This document shows, in pieces, positions 25,821 through 35,004 of a stretch of 64,000 nucleotides of DNA. The notes beneath the pieces are model-generated. The model worked only from the letters and a program-made list of their open reading frames with translations. It was not told the origin of the DNA and searched no databases. Position numbers and translations under genes: made by a program. Source of the stretch: Flavobacterium fontis (GTDB lineage: Bacteria; Bacteroidota; Bacteroidia; Flavobacteriales; Flavobacteriaceae). Each line of letters opens with the position of its first letter. Position 1 is the first letter of the stretch. The stretch covers positions 1 through 64,000 of the forward strand of contig NZ_FQVQ01000001.1 in NCBI RefSeq assembly GCF_900129405.1. The letters are read 5' to 3'.

Positions 25821-27008
25821 TTAGTCCAAAATCGCTTGAATTCCAGGAAGGGTTCTTCCCTCCAACATTTCCAACATAGCCCCGCCGCCAGTAGATACGT
25901 AACTCATTTTGGGCTCCAATCCAAACTGCTTCACAGCCGCTACTGAATCACCGCCTCCCACGAGTGAGAATGCGCCTTGAGCAGTCGATTCGGCAATAAA
26001 TTCACCCAAAGTAATCGTTCCTTTGGCAAAACGTTCCATTTCAAAAACGCCCAAAGGTCCATTCCATAAAATCGTTTTGGATTGCATGATAATGGATTTA
26101 AAATTCTCCAACGATTGGGGTCCGGCGTCCAACCCTTGCCAGCCATCAGGAATGTGACGAACATCGACAATTTGAGTGGCCGCATCATTGGCAAAAGCAT
26201 TGGCTGCTACCACATCTACAGGAAGGTGAATGTGTACATTTTTGAGTTTCGCTTGATGTAAAATTTCGAGCGCTAAATCGAGTTTATCCATTTCACAAAT
26301 AGAATCCCCAACATTTCCACCAAGTGCTTTGATGAAGGTAAAGGTCATCCCGCCGCCAATGATCATGTGGTCGACTTTGTCTAAAATATTTTCAATAACG
26401 GTAATTTTTGAGGAAACTTTGGAACCTCCTAAAACAGCCGTTACGGGTTTGACCGATTGTTTTAACACGCGGTTTAAACTGTCAATTTCTTTAGCGAGCA
26501 AACTTCCGAAACATTTGGCTTCAGGAAAAAACTGTGCGATAAGGGTTGTAGACGCGTGGGCACGGTGAGCCGTTCCGAAGGCATCATTGACATAGATGTC
26601 GCCAAGGGAAGCCAATTCTTGTGCAAAAGCCACATCGCCTGCTTCTTCTTCAGGGTAAAAACGTAAATTTTCTAGGAGTAAAACTTGACCCGGTTGAAGT
26701 TGAGCGGCCGCCTCTTGTGCAACAGGTCCACGACAATCGGAAGCAAATTGAACAGGCACACCTAATACGTTTGCCGTTGTGGCTACAATGTGTTCGAGAG
26801 AATATTTTGCTTCTTTCCCTTTGGGTCGTCCCAAATGCGACATTAAAATTACACTGCCGCCATCGGCTAAAATTTTGGCAATGGTGGGCTGTGCCGCCTC
26901 GATACGATTGGTGTCGGTAACGTTGAATTGTTCGTCTAGAGGAACGTTAAAATCTACCCGAATTAAGGCTTTTTTTCCCTGAAAATTGAAGTCGTTAATT
27001 GTTTTCAT
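25821..27008 (-). CDS. pgk: Phosphoglycerate kinase
   Basis: Catalyses ATP formation from 1,3-bisphosphoglycerate in glycolysis. The 395 residues match the bacterial monomeric enzyme. Signatures: [20 protein letters not shown] near the N-terminus, [31 protein letters not shown], and the C-terminal nucleotide site [13 protein letters not shown] with [11 protein letters not shown]. It is monocistronic by spacing, with a promoter core 30 bp upstream. Confidence 0.98.
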   Translation of the reverse strand: MKTINDFNFQGKKALIRVDFNVPLDEQFNVTDTNRIEAAQPTIAKILADGGSVILMSHLGRPKGKEAKYSLEHIVATTANVLGVPVQFASDCRGPVAQEAAAQLQPGQVLLLENLRFYPEEEAGDVAFAQELASLGDIYVNDAFGTAHRAHASTTLIAQFFPEAKCFGSLLAKEIDSLNRVLKQSVKPVTAVLGGSKVSSKITVIENILDKVDHMIIGGGMTFTFIKALGGNVGDSICEMDKLDLALEILHQAKLKNVHIHLPVDVVAANAFANDAATQIVDVRHIPDGWQGLDAGPQSLENFKSIIMQSKTILWNGPLGVFEMERFAKGTITLGEFIAESTAQGAFSLVGGGDSVAAVKQFGLEPKMSYVSTGGGAMLEMLEGRTLPGIQAILD

Positions 27009-27038
27009 TCGCTTATGCTACACTTAGAAATTTTGTGG

Positions 27039-27046
27039 CAAATATA
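27039..27046 (-). promoter_or_regulatory. Putative -7 promoter core of pgk
   Basis: Reads TATATTTG on the minus strand, 30 bp upstream of the pgk ATG. Confidence 0.5.
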
Positions 27047-27134
27047 ACGAAATAAACGCGTTGGGGAAAGGACAAAAAGCATTGGTCGGTTTTTTAACGC
27101 TTTTCATCGGACAAAAAGAGTGGATAGGATGTAC

Positions 27135-27239
27135 TTAAAATCGGACTTTTTCCCGCACTTTTTTGAACATTTCGGGAAACATATTGCGGCGATTTTTAAT
27201 CGAAAGTACGGTGCCGAAAAGAATGAAGTTAATGATCAT
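27135..27239 (-). CDS. Possible 34-residue basic small protein
   Basis: An ATG at 27239 overlaps the stop codon of the upstream SPOR-like gene (shared bases in ATGATCATTAA) and opens a 34-codon frame. The product starts with a short hydrophobic segment (MIINFILFGTVLSI) followed by a strongly basic tail (KNRRNMFPEMFKKVREKVRF). The overlap would allow translational coupling. I do not recognise it, and a frame of this length could be chance. Confidence 0.3.
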   Translation of the reverse strand: MIINFILFGTVLSIKNRRNMFPEMFKKVREKVRF

Positions 27240-29199
27240 TGTCGGTAATGGTTTCGTTACTATTATTGACAGAAAGCACCCAGAGCTTGTCGTGGTATTG
27301 GCCATTCATTTGCGATTGTACCCAAACTTGAGCTTCTTCTTGGGTAGCTACTTTTTTGAGGTAAACGTATTGAAACTTGTTTTGAGCGTTGACCATTTTT
27401 TGCGGTTTAAATCCTTTCTTCTTCAGGACGTTCATGAAATTGTCGGTGTTCTCTGAAAGGGCAAATACATTGGCGATAATATAATAGCCTTGGTCTTCAT
27501 TGGGAATCGTAGCCCACTGAATCTTTACCTTATCTTCTTCTTGCTGTGTTACTCTTGAGGTTTCCAAGCGTTTGATGTTCCAAGCGGCATCGGCATAAAG
27601 TTGGGTAATATTTTTATTCACTGCCACAATTTGGATACACTCTTTAAACGTTCCATCCATTTTGTTGAGCAACTTAATCACGGCTTGTTCTTGACTTGAG
27701 GTTTTTAAAATAGCGATATACCGGTATTGGTTGAGCGGATTAGTAAACTCGACCGGTTCAAATCCTTTGGATTTTAAAAAACGATAGTACTCGTTGGCAG
27801 CGCCTTCCGTTTTGAAAATTCCTGTAACCAAATAGTACGCAGCTTCGGCTCCCGTGATTTTCAGCATTTGAATATCCGTTGACTTCTGATTTTCTACCGC
27901 TTGATCACGGCAAAAACGATTGAACGAAGAGGTAGTTTTGGCGTTGTTTTCGGACAGCAAATCAATATTGGCGGGGATAAATTTTAAGGTTCTTTGGGTT
28001 CCCGTAAGTTTGTATTCGTTTTTATTTGGAATTTGGGTAAGTCCCTTTTTCTCCAGTACTTTGGGTTGATTGTCTGAATCGACGACCATGCCGGTGACAT
28101 AGACAAAGCTTTGATCGCCCGTCGACATTAATCGCAGGGTGGCCTCACGCGCATCGTTGGACACCAATTGATTGTTGGAATTAAAAATTGAAAACAAGCA
28201 CGTGTCGTATCCCAATGTATTTTTACTATCAGGAAATCGGTTCATCATGTATTGCCCGTCTTGAGTGATACTACTGTTGAAAAAATTGTTGGGTTTCCGA
28301 CGGGAATCGGTAATTGGGAAAAAACTTCCTGTTTTGGCATTACCGAGCAGCACTTGGTCGCCAATTAAATTGTTATCACCTTCCAAATTGGCAAAAGCTA
28401 ATTTCACCCGAACCTCCCCAGAAGTCGGGGTATGAAATCCCATGTAGGTAAAATCAACCGGTTGTTGACTCAACGAAAGAAATCCATCATTGAGAGAAAT
28501 GAATTTTTCAGACATGGAAGCATCTTCATAGACGACAAACAGTGACCATCCAGCCGCTGAACCTCCCGAAAGTGTACCTAAAGTAGCCCTCACATTGGCT
28601 ACGGTATACACCCCAAACGGATTGGCTAGCGATTGAACCAAACTTGTAACATCAGCAAAAACGGCATAGGGCGCCATGTCTTGGGTTGCTTTGGCGTTGA
28701 TGCCGTCAAACAACAATTGCCCTTGAATGGAAGTATATTGCGATGATCCCGGAAGTTTCAACAACACAGCGGTAAAAGCCTTGCGCTGCGGATTCAAAGG
28801 GATATACTTTTCGGATCCTTTTTGCGCCCCTTCTTCATATTTGTAGGTAGCGGCCCAATACAAGCCTGCAAAAACAATTTTCTTCCCTGACGGATTTTCT
28901 ACATACAATTCGGCACTACTGGACGAAAACGTTGCTTCGTCTTTGTCGATGTCAATGTAATCCATGTAAAACTCATCGTTCAACAACGCTTGATTGGTGT
29001 GGTTGTAGTACGCATCGTTGGCATGGTTATTAAAATCACTGCGGTTTACAGAGTTATTGGCAATGACTACCAAATCACCTTTCAAATGTTTTTCAAAGCG
29101 CGATTTAAACGGCACCATCAATTGTGCAAAGCCTATACTCCCGGAGCTCAAAATGCCCAGTAGGAATATTTTTTTTAAGGATGTTGACAATTGATTCAT
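27229..29199 (-). CDS. Large exported surface-type protein with C-terminal SPOR-like repeats
   Basis: A 656-residue protein with a signal peptide ending GSIGFAQ (about 26). Residues about 30-400 contain FKSRFEKHLKGDLVVIANNS, IVFAGLYWAATYKY, GWSLFVVYED and VYVTGMVVD, which resemble the N-terminal module of large flavobacterial adhesins linked to gliding and type IX secretion. The C-terminal 240 residues hold two related segments of SPOR-like type: AAYYLVTGIFKTEGAANEYY ... and YYIIANVFALSENTDNFMN ..., each with KGFxPxxMVNxxNxxxYVYLKK-like strands. SPOR domains bind peptidoglycan. The exact role is unknown. Confidence 0.8.
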   Translation of the reverse strand: MNQLSTSLKKIFLLGILSSGSIGFAQLMVPFKSRFEKHLKGDLVVIANNSVNRSDFNNHANDAYYNHTNQALLNDEFYMDYIDIDKDEATFSSSSAELYVENPSGKKIVFAGLYWAATYKYEEGAQKGSEKYIPLNPQRKAFTAVLLKLPGSSQYTSIQGQLLFDGINAKATQDMAPYAVFADVTSLVQSLANPFGVYTVANVRATLGTLSGGSAAGWSLFVVYEDASMSEKFISLNDGFLSLSQQPVDFTYMGFHTPTSGEVRVKLAFANLEGDNNLIGDQVLLGNAKTGSFFPITDSRRKPNNFFNSSITQDGQYMMNRFPDSKNTLGYDTCLFSIFNSNNQLVSNDAREATLRLMSTGDQSFVYVTGMVVDSDNQPKVLEKKGLTQIPNKNEYKLTGTQRTLKFIPANIDLLSENNAKTTSSFNRFCRDQAVENQKSTDIQMLKITGAEAAYYLVTGIFKTEGAANEYYRFLKSKGFEPVEFTNPLNQYRYIAILKTSSQEQAVIKLLNKMDGTFKECIQIVAVNKNITQLYADAAWNIKRLETSRVTQQEEDKVKIQWATIPNEDQGYYIIANVFALSENTDNFMNVLKKKGFKPQKMVNAQNKFQYVYLKKVATQEEAQVWVQSQMNGQYHDKLWVLSVNNSNETITDNDH

Positions 29200-29403
29200 G
29201 ACTACTTACTTTTGCATTGCTTTTTAAAACGTGAAAAACAACAAGACAAAATTATATACAAAAATCGATAAAGTGTACTTTTTTATCGTTAAAATTAACT
29301 TTTTGTTTTGTTTTTTAAGTTATTTCTTACGTTTTTAATGATTGTTTCTTACCATTTTCCGTATTTTTTAGACAACAAAAGGAGTAGAAAACGAGATTTG
29401 AGT

Positions 29404-29411
29404 TATATTTG
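29404..29411 (+). promoter_or_regulatory. TATATTTG core just before holB, possibly leaderless
   Basis: A full TAnnTTTG match ends only 3 bp before the ATG at 29415. Transcription from it would begin at or just after the ATG, giving a leaderless message, or the match is accidental. No -33 element is evident. Confidence 0.3.
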
Positions 29412-29414
29412 CTT

Positions 29415-30566
29415 ATGTTGTTTTCAGAAATTTTAGGGCACGAACACCTTAAAAATCATTTACTTAAAAGTGCCGACTCGGGTCGTATTCCCCATGCGCA
29501 ACTTTTCATTGGACCCGAAGGTTGTGGCATATTACCTATGGCGATTGCGTATGCACGACACCTTATTTGTCATCCACAATCCACTTCGAATGAAACCAAT
29601 CGCGCGGCTTGTCAACTAAAATTTGATCAATTAGGGCATCCTGATTTGCATTTTATCTATCCCACTGTAACCACCGATGATGTTAAATCAAAACCCAAAA
29701 GTTTAGATTTTTTACGTGAATGGCGGCAGTTTCTCACAGAAAACCCTTACGGAACTTTATTTGATTGGTATGCGGTTTTGGATGTAAAAAACAAGCAAGG
29801 AGTTATTCGTGTGGAAGACGCGCATGAAATTGTGCGTTTGTTGTCGTTAAAATCACATGAAGGAGGATACAAAGTAATGCTGATATGGTGTGCCGATAAA
29901 ATGAATATTGAAGCGTCCAACAAGCTTTTAAAATTATTAGAAGAACCTACCGATAAAACCGTGTTTCTTTTGATTGCCGAACATGAAGAAGATGTATTAC
30001 AAACCATTCGTTCGCGCTGTCAAGTTTTACATTTTAATGCCCTTCCCGATGCTGTGATCCAAGAAGCATTGATTTCTAAAGAATCCTGCGACGAATCAAC
30101 CGCCAAAAAAATTGCCCATCAATCACAGGGAAACTATGCAAAGGCATTGAAATTAATGCGAAAAGAAGACGAAGAGCTGCCTTTTGAACAATGGTTTGTA
30201 CAATGGGTTAGAGCTGCTTTTCGAGCCAAAGGAAATGCTACGGCCATACATGATTTGATTGCTTGGAGTGAGGAAATTGCAGGTTTAGGACGCGAAACCC
30301 AAAAACGGTTTTTACTGTTTTGCCTGGAAATGTTTCGTCAAGCCTTGGTACTCAATTACCAAGCCAAGGAGTTAGTATATATGGAACCCGACGTTCAAGG
30401 ATTTGCTTTAGAAAAATTTGCACCCTTTGTTACGGGCAATAATATTGTTGAAATAGCACAAGAACTCGAACAAGCGACGTATTTGATCGAACGGAATGGA
30501 AATGCCAAAATCGTGCTTACCGATTTGTCGATAAAACTAACGCGTCTTATTCACAAACATTCGTAA
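29415..30566 (+). CDS. holB: DNA polymerase III delta prime subunit
   Basis: A clamp-loader subunit that helps place the sliding clamp on DNA. The product has 383 residues from the ATG at 29415 (MLFSEILGHEHLKNHLLKSA); a TTG two codons upstream is less likely. The Walker A region is degenerate (GPEGCGILP), as expected for a delta prime subunit that does not hydrolyse ATP. VMLIWCADKMNIEASNKLLKLLEEP with the following LLIAEHEEDVLQTIRSRCQ are the AAA+ core motifs. The DoxX-like gene follows after 2 bp. Confidence 0.93.
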   Translation: MLFSEILGHEHLKNHLLKSADSGRIPHAQLFIGPEGCGILPMAIAYARHLICHPQSTSNETNRAACQLKFDQLGHPDLHFIYPTVTTDDVKSKPKSLDFLREWRQFLTENPYGTLFDWYAVLDVKNKQGVIRVEDAHEIVRLLSLKSHEGGYKVMLIWCADKMNIEASNKLLKLLEEPTDKTVFLLIAEHEEDVLQTIRSRCQVLHFNALPDAVIQEALISKESCDESTAKKIAHQSQGNYAKALKLMRKEDEELPFEQWFVQWVRAAFRAKGNATAIHDLIAWSEEIAGLGRETQKRFLLFCLEMFRQALVLNYQAKELVYMEPDVQGFALEKFAPFVTGNNIVEIAQELEQATYLIERNGNAKIVLTDLSIKLTRLIHKHS

Positions 30567-30568
30567 CT

Positions 30569-30952
30569 ATGACCAATACTGCTTCATTTTTTGTTTTGTT
30601 GTTTTTGGCGATTACCTTTTTAATGTCGTCTCATGAAAAAGTTTTTCATTGGAAAACCACCCTTCAAGGGATGCAAAGTTACTTTGCCAACAGTCCTGTA
30701 AAAAATCAAGTCGCCTTGTTAACGGGGATTTTACTTCTTACAGAATTAATTGCGGGCATACTCGCTGCAATTGGTTGTTTGCAATTGTATATTAATGGCG
30801 AACGCACTTTTGGTTTTTGGGGCGCTGTATTTAGTTGCATTGCCTTATTAGAAATGCTTGTCGGACAGCGTTTGGCGAAAGATTATGACGGAGCCAGAAA
30901 CATTACGCTGTATTTTATTCCCGCGGTTATAGGCGTGTACTGGCTTAGCTAA
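30569..30952 (+). CDS. DoxX-like membrane protein
   Basis: A 127-residue protein with four predicted membrane helices (ASFFVLLFLAITFLM, VALLTGILLLTELIAGILAAIG, FWGAVFSCIALLEMLVG, LYFIPAVIGVYWL). The topology and the SSHEKVFHW segment fit the DoxX/MauE-like superfamily. Function is unknown. It is 2 bp after holB and overlaps the convergent helicase gene by 8 bp. Confidence 0.75.
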   Translation: MTNTASFFVLLFLAITFLMSSHEKVFHWKTTLQGMQSYFANSPVKNQVALLTGILLLTELIAGILAAIGCLQLYINGERTFGFWGAVFSCIALLEMLVGQRLAKDYDGARNITLYFIPAVIGVYWLS

Positions 30953-33209
30953 TCCAAGCCGCTTTGGCCCACTTCAATTCTTCCCAGCCGATTGTTTCGC
31001 CCGCTATTTCTTTTAATTCAGATAACGTGCTATTGGGGTGTTGTCGAAATAAATCAATAATTCCTAGATAACGCTCTTTGGGTAAAACGTCCTCCACTTG
31101 AATTTCATTTTGCTCAATCAACTTCGCGATATGGCCTTGAATGGTATTGAGGGTAAGTTTTCGTTCGGCCGCTATTTGTTCCAATGACAGCGATTGTTTC
31201 CAAAGCTCAAAAGTGATCAGATAGGTTGATTTTTTTGCAACTTTAGATGATTTTTTTCGGGTGTAAATCGGTTCATCCTCTTCGAATTCGGCCGGTTGAA
31301 TACCTATCGATTTGATATCCTCCAAGACACGTTTGCGCAAGGTACTTTTAAATTCTTTTTGCCGTTCGGTCACCAAGTTTTCCTTAGTTATGGGTTGGTT
31401 TTGAAGGGTTAAAGTAACGAACTGTTGCACTTTGAATGCTTTTAGTATGGTTTGAAGGGTAATCGTTTCTAAATGGAGTAATTCTTCGTAAAATTCTTTT
31501 ACTTTTTTGAGGGTTTTAACTTCTTCTATTTTCATAAGAAGTCCATAAACCATGGATTCCCAGGTAGGATAAAAATAGTCAACCGCAGCATCGAGGCGCT
31601 CTTTGAGAAACGGATAATCTAATTGGCCATCGAAAATTCGCTGTAATTGGAGCTGAAACTTTTGAGCTTGCACGCTTATAGCCGACAAGGAACTTTCAAA
31701 TTCGTGAGCCCACGATTTAAAAGCCGCCTTTGGGGATTTATCGGTCAACTCCAAATACGACAATTGGTGGGCTTTCACGGTACGGTGCCATTCGTCCCAA
31801 TCAAAAGCGTGCAGCACATAATTTTTGAGATAGGTTTGCTTTTCTTGAGTAAATACCAATTGAAGTTGATCGGGCTCCGACTTTTGACTGGCGTAATCAA
31901 TAACGTCGGGGTCATTTTGAATGCCTTGCAACTGGATGGGTGCTTTTAAAACCAAACCTTTTAAACTGCGTAATCGCGAAAAGGCTACGTAAGCTTGCCC
32001 GGGTAAAAATACATCGGAAACATCCAATACCGCTTTGTCAAAAGTTAATCCTTGGCTTTTGTGTACGGTTATGGCCCAAGCTAATTTTAGGGGATAATGG
32101 GTAAATGTTCCCAGTACTTCTTCTTCAATATCTTTGGTGCTTTCATTGAGCGTATAACGGATGTTTTGCCATTCGTATTTTTCAACTTCAATGGTTCTTT
32201 TTTCCTCAGGAAATTCAACGATAATTTCGTGCGTAGACAGGGCCTTAACCACACCCATTTTACCATTGAAAAACCGCTTTTCGAGCGACAAATCATTTTT
32301 TACAAACATCACTTGTGCGCCAACTTTTAGCGTCAAATTGGGGTCTAAAGGATAGGCTTTTTCAGGAAAATCTCCAATGATTTCAGCGGGATATACCTGC
32401 GGTTCGGTGGTTATTTTTGCCAAGGCTTGCGCATTCATACGATCAGCTTTGGCATTGTGTGTGGTTAAGGTAATGTAGCCTAAGTGGTTTTCAGGTTCAA
32501 AATTAGGTTGAATGTATGGGGCCAAAACCGAGAGATCGTTTTGGGTTATTGTGTTGTTCCTCAGTTGGTTAAGCAGGTTGATAAAAGTTGTATCCGATTG
32601 TCTGAAAATTTTAGGCAACTCTATATACAGGGGTGGAAAATGCTTTAAAACTTGGGCATGAAAAAAGTATTTTCCATTATAATACTTTTTCAAATACGTC
32701 CATTCTTCTTCTTTTACGATGGGGGGCAGCTGCATTAAATCGCCAATAAAGAGTACTTGTACACCTCCAAATGGGTTTTTATTTCGCCGAACCGATTGCA
32801 ATACAAAATCAATAGCGTCTAAAATATCAGGGCGAAGCATACTAACTTCATCGATAATCAACAATTCGAGATTACGAAGGAGTGCTAATCGTGTGCCATT
32901 CCATTTAAAATGACGTTTTAAGCTTGATCGGGATTCTAATTTTAAAAAGGGCTGGGTTGATGGGGTGGAAAAGTCGGGAATAAAAGCCGAGAAAGGCAAT
33001 TGAAAAAATGAATGAATAGTAACGCCTCCAGCGTTTAGCGCAGCAATTCCAGTTGGGGCAACAACGACAGTGTTTTTATAGGTTTTGGAAATGATTTCAC
33101 GCAATAAAGTGGTCTTTCCGGTCCCTGCTTTGCCCGTTAAAAATACAGATCGATTGGTTTGGTTGATGAATTGGAGCACGTAGTGTGCTTCGGTAGATAA
33201 TGATTCCAT
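30945..33209 (-). CDS. PIF1-like SF1 helicase with C-terminal HTH
   Basis: A 754-residue DNA helicase. Walker A is GKAGTGKT at 26-33 and Walker B LLIIDEVS at 116-123; the PIF1-type motif III is QVLFIGDLMQLPPIV. The C-terminal helicase motif WAITVHKSQGLTFDKAVLDVS with YVAFSRLRSLKGLVL is the UvrD/RecD-like 2B element. The last 100 residues (LWKQSLSLEQIAAERKLTLN) match an RQC/HTH_40-type helix-turn-helix. Such proteins unwind DNA, often G-quadruplexes or R-loops. Its own promoter core lies upstream. Confidence 0.92.
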   Translation of the reverse strand: MESLSTEAHYVLQFINQTNRSVFLTGKAGTGKTTLLREIISKTYKNTVVVAPTGIAALNAGGVTIHSFFQLPFSAFIPDFSTPSTQPFLKLESRSSLKRHFKWNGTRLALLRNLELLIIDEVSMLRPDILDAIDFVLQSVRRNKNPFGGVQVLFIGDLMQLPPIVKEEEWTYLKKYYNGKYFFHAQVLKHFPPLYIELPKIFRQSDTTFINLLNQLRNNTITQNDLSVLAPYIQPNFEPENHLGYITLTTHNAKADRMNAQALAKITTEPQVYPAEIIGDFPEKAYPLDPNLTLKVGAQVMFVKNDLSLEKRFFNGKMGVVKALSTHEIIVEFPEEKRTIEVEKYEWQNIRYTLNESTKDIEEEVLGTFTHYPLKLAWAITVHKSQGLTFDKAVLDVSDVFLPGQAYVAFSRLRSLKGLVLKAPIQLQGIQNDPDVIDYASQKSEPDQLQLVFTQEKQTYLKNYVLHAFDWDEWHRTVKAHQLSYLELTDKSPKAAFKSWAHEFESSLSAISVQAQKFQLQLQRIFDGQLDYPFLKERLDAAVDYFYPTWESMVYGLLMKIEEVKTLKKVKEFYEELLHLETITLQTILKAFKVQQFVTLTLQNQPITKENLVTERQKEFKSTLRKRVLEDIKSIGIQPAEFEEDEPIYTRKKSSKVAKKSTYLITFELWKQSLSLEQIAAERKLTLNTIQGHIAKLIEQNEIQVEDVLPKERYLGIIDLFRQHPNSTLSELKEIAGETIGWEELKWAKAAWIS

Positions 33210-33227
33210 GGCTTATAAACTAAAAGA

Positions 33228-33235
33228 CAAAGATA
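33228..33235 (-). promoter_or_regulatory. Putative -7 promoter core of the helicase gene
   Basis: Reads TATCTTTG on the minus strand, 18 bp upstream of the ATG at 33209. Confidence 0.5.
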
Positions 33236-33259
33236 GAAATCTTCTGAGTACAAACAAAA

Positions 33260-33282
33260 AAAGCCCTGAAAAATAGGGCTTT
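33260..33282 (-). terminator. Intrinsic terminator of the Skp-like gene
   Basis: AAAGCCCT (33260-33267) and AGGGCTTT (33275-33282) form an 8-bp stem with a 7-nt loop. On the minus strand it is followed by T-rich sequence. It lies 20 bp after the stop codon of the Skp-like gene and 25 bp before the helicase promoter core. Confidence 0.8.
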
Positions 33283-33302
33283 ATCTTTAAAGTATGCGTG
33301 CA

Positions 33303-33881
33303 TTACTTTTTATCTGTTTTTTCGGTCGTCGTAGCTTTTTTATCTGTTTTCGCTCCCGACTTGTATTTATCATTAACAAGTTTTACGACTTCTTTGGTTA
33401 TGTCATAGGCGTCTTTAGCGTATAGTACAGTAGCCGACTCGCCCGTTCCATAAATATAATCGTATCCTTTTTCTTTTCCGTAGTCTTTGATGGTTTTACG
33501 ATAGTTATTGACCAAAGAATCCATTTCAATTCCCATTTCCCCTTGCAATTGACGCGTCAACATTTGCTCGGCATATTGGATTTCTTGCCCGCGTTGTTGA
33601 AGTTCGCCATATTTCTGTTGGGCCCAAGCTTGACCATTTTTTTGAGCATTCATAGAAAAGCTTTTTTGTTCGGCTTCAAGACGATCAACTTCGACTTTAA
33701 TACGCGAACCTTTTTCTTTTGCTATTCCTTCATATTTAGCTTTGATATCATTGGCTTCTGTTGATTCGTCTAATAATTTACTGGTATCAATGTACGCCGT
33801 TTTAAATTCTTTCGCTTCGGTTGCTTTTTCACAAGAAATCATGGCTAACACCAAAACAACTCCTACTAACAATTTTTTCAT
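33303..33881 (-). CDS. OmpH/Skp-family lipoprotein
   Basis: A protein of about 192 residues from the ATG at 33881; a frame extension to 33908 would run into the promoter core. It has a lipoprotein signal (LLVGVVLVLAMISC), then the OmpH-type start AYIDTSKLLDEST, a long coiled coil (about 45-120), and a C-terminal KGYDYIYGTGESATVLYAKDAYDITKEV. Skp-like proteins chaperone outer-membrane proteins in the periplasm. The C-terminus is a lysine- and threonine-rich tail. Here lipidation is predicted, unlike E. coli Skp. Confidence 0.9.
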   Translation of the reverse strand: MKKLLVGVVLVLAMISCEKATEAKEFKTAYIDTSKLLDESTEANDIKAKYEGIAKEKGSRIKVEVDRLEAEQKSFSMNAQKNGQAWAQQKYGELQQRGQEIQYAEQMLTRQLQGEMGIEMDSLVNNYRKTIKDYGKEKGYDYIYGTGESATVLYAKDAYDITKEVVKLVNDKYKSGAKTDKKATTTEKTDKK

Positions 33882-33905
33882 AATCTTGGTTTTTTTATTT
33901 GGCCT

Positions 33906-33913
33906 CAAAAGTA
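33906..33913 (-). promoter_or_regulatory. Putative -7 promoter core of the Skp-like gene
   Basis: Reads TACTTTTG on the minus strand, 24 bp upstream of the chosen ATG at 33881. It argues against a start further upstream. Confidence 0.45.
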
Positions 33914-34005
33914 AATATTTCGTTCGATATATTGTACATTATTGCCTTGAGATTAAAATATAAGTAAAACTTATAGCTAATAGCGCGCTTATAAAGTTAT
34001 TTGAT

Positions 34006-34028
34006 AAAAAACGGCTTTGTTTTAGCCG
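34006..34028 (-). terminator. Intrinsic terminator of the methyltransferase gene
   Basis: CGGCT (34012-34016) and AGCCG (34024-34028) form a short stem followed on the minus strand by six T. It lies about 70 bp after the methyltransferase stop. The remainder of 33914-34097 shows no gene. Confidence 0.6.
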
Positions 34029-34097
34029 ATTTAAGCGTGTTTTACAAACCACCCACCTTCTGCTATGACAACAATAATAATAGCCAAAGAGACGCTT

Positions 34098-34955
34098 TTA
34101 TTTGGCGTTTTTACTGTTTTTAAGGACATAAATGTGCGAAGAATATTGTTTAGAACCTTTCGCTTTCCAATTTGAAAGCCAACCGACCCATAAAGCCTTC
34201 ACATAATTCATTTTTCCGGTTTTGTACTTTTCAGAAAGTAAACTCACATAATAGGAATCAAATTTCATAGGAAGCACCTTCACAAGTTCCATGGCTTGCT
34301 TTGCAAATAACTTTTCGATAGCCGTTTTTGAAAAATGCCATAAATGGATCGGCACATCGAAGGCGGCCCAAAACGATTGGTAATGTTGGGCGTCATAGGA
34401 TTTAAAATTAGGCACTGCAACAATCACCGTACCTTCGGGTTTGAGCAAACGCTTTAACGATTGGAGTTGTGTTTCCAAATCAGGAACGTGTTCCAACACA
34501 TGCCACATTGTAATCACATCAAAGGAATGATCGGGCAAATCGTTTTGTGATGCCGACATGGTGATTCCTTTTGCTTTAGCAATCGATTGTGCTTTTGCAC
34601 TGGGTTCGATTCCGGTGACCTGCCAACCGTCATTTTTACATGTCAATAAAAAATCTCCTGTGCCCGCACCAATATCCAAAATAGCTCCCTTTGAATGCAA
34701 CGAATTAATCAATTGCAACTTATTCGCCAAAGCAATGCCCTTGACAAATTGATAGGCTTTTTCAAAAAGCGTTCGTTTTCCGTCGGTGTGAGAAATATAA
34801 TCAGCACTTTCATAATAAGCAGGCAATTGTTCTGGTGTGGGTTGGGGATAGGTTACTAAGAGCTCCCATTGATTATCCATCCATAATTCAAATTCCTCTC
34901 CAGAAACAGAATGATCTTTAACTTTAAATATAAATTTATCTTTTGAAAAATTCAT
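34098..34955 (-). CDS. Class I SAM-dependent methyltransferase
   Basis: A 285-residue protein. SAM-binding motif I is AILDIGAGTGDFLL at about 90-103, followed by VTGIEPSAKAQSIAKAKG, and motif IV-like DVITMWHVLEHVPDLETQL. The HVLEHVPD form is common among methyltransferases of the ubiquinone/menaquinone and small-molecule type (Methyltransf_23). The substrate is unknown. It precedes mnmG's parS site by 34 bp. Confidence 0.88.
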   Translation of the reverse strand: MNFSKDKFIFKVKDHSVSGEEFELWMDNQWELLVTYPQPTPEQLPAYYESADYISHTDGKRTLFEKAYQFVKGIALANKLQLINSLHSKGAILDIGAGTGDFLLTCKNDGWQVTGIEPSAKAQSIAKAKGITMSASQNDLPDHSFDVITMWHVLEHVPDLETQLQSLKRLLKPEGTVIVAVPNFKSYDAQHYQSFWAAFDVPIHLWHFSKTAIEKLFAKQAMELVKVLPMKFDSYYVSLLSEKYKTGKMNYVKALWVGWLSNWKAKGSKQYSSHIYVLKNSKNAK

Positions 34956-34988
34956 GTAAAACGAGTATTGATAGGGGTTGAGGACTTT

Positions 34989-35004
34989 TGTTTCACGTGA
35001 AACA
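34989..35004. other. parS chromosome partition site
   Basis: TGTTTCACGTGAAACA is a perfect 16-bp palindrome identical to the canonical bacterial parS sequence bound by ParB. It directly abuts the mnmG stop codon (35005-35007). ParB loads here and spreads to organise the origin region. Confidence 0.85.
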
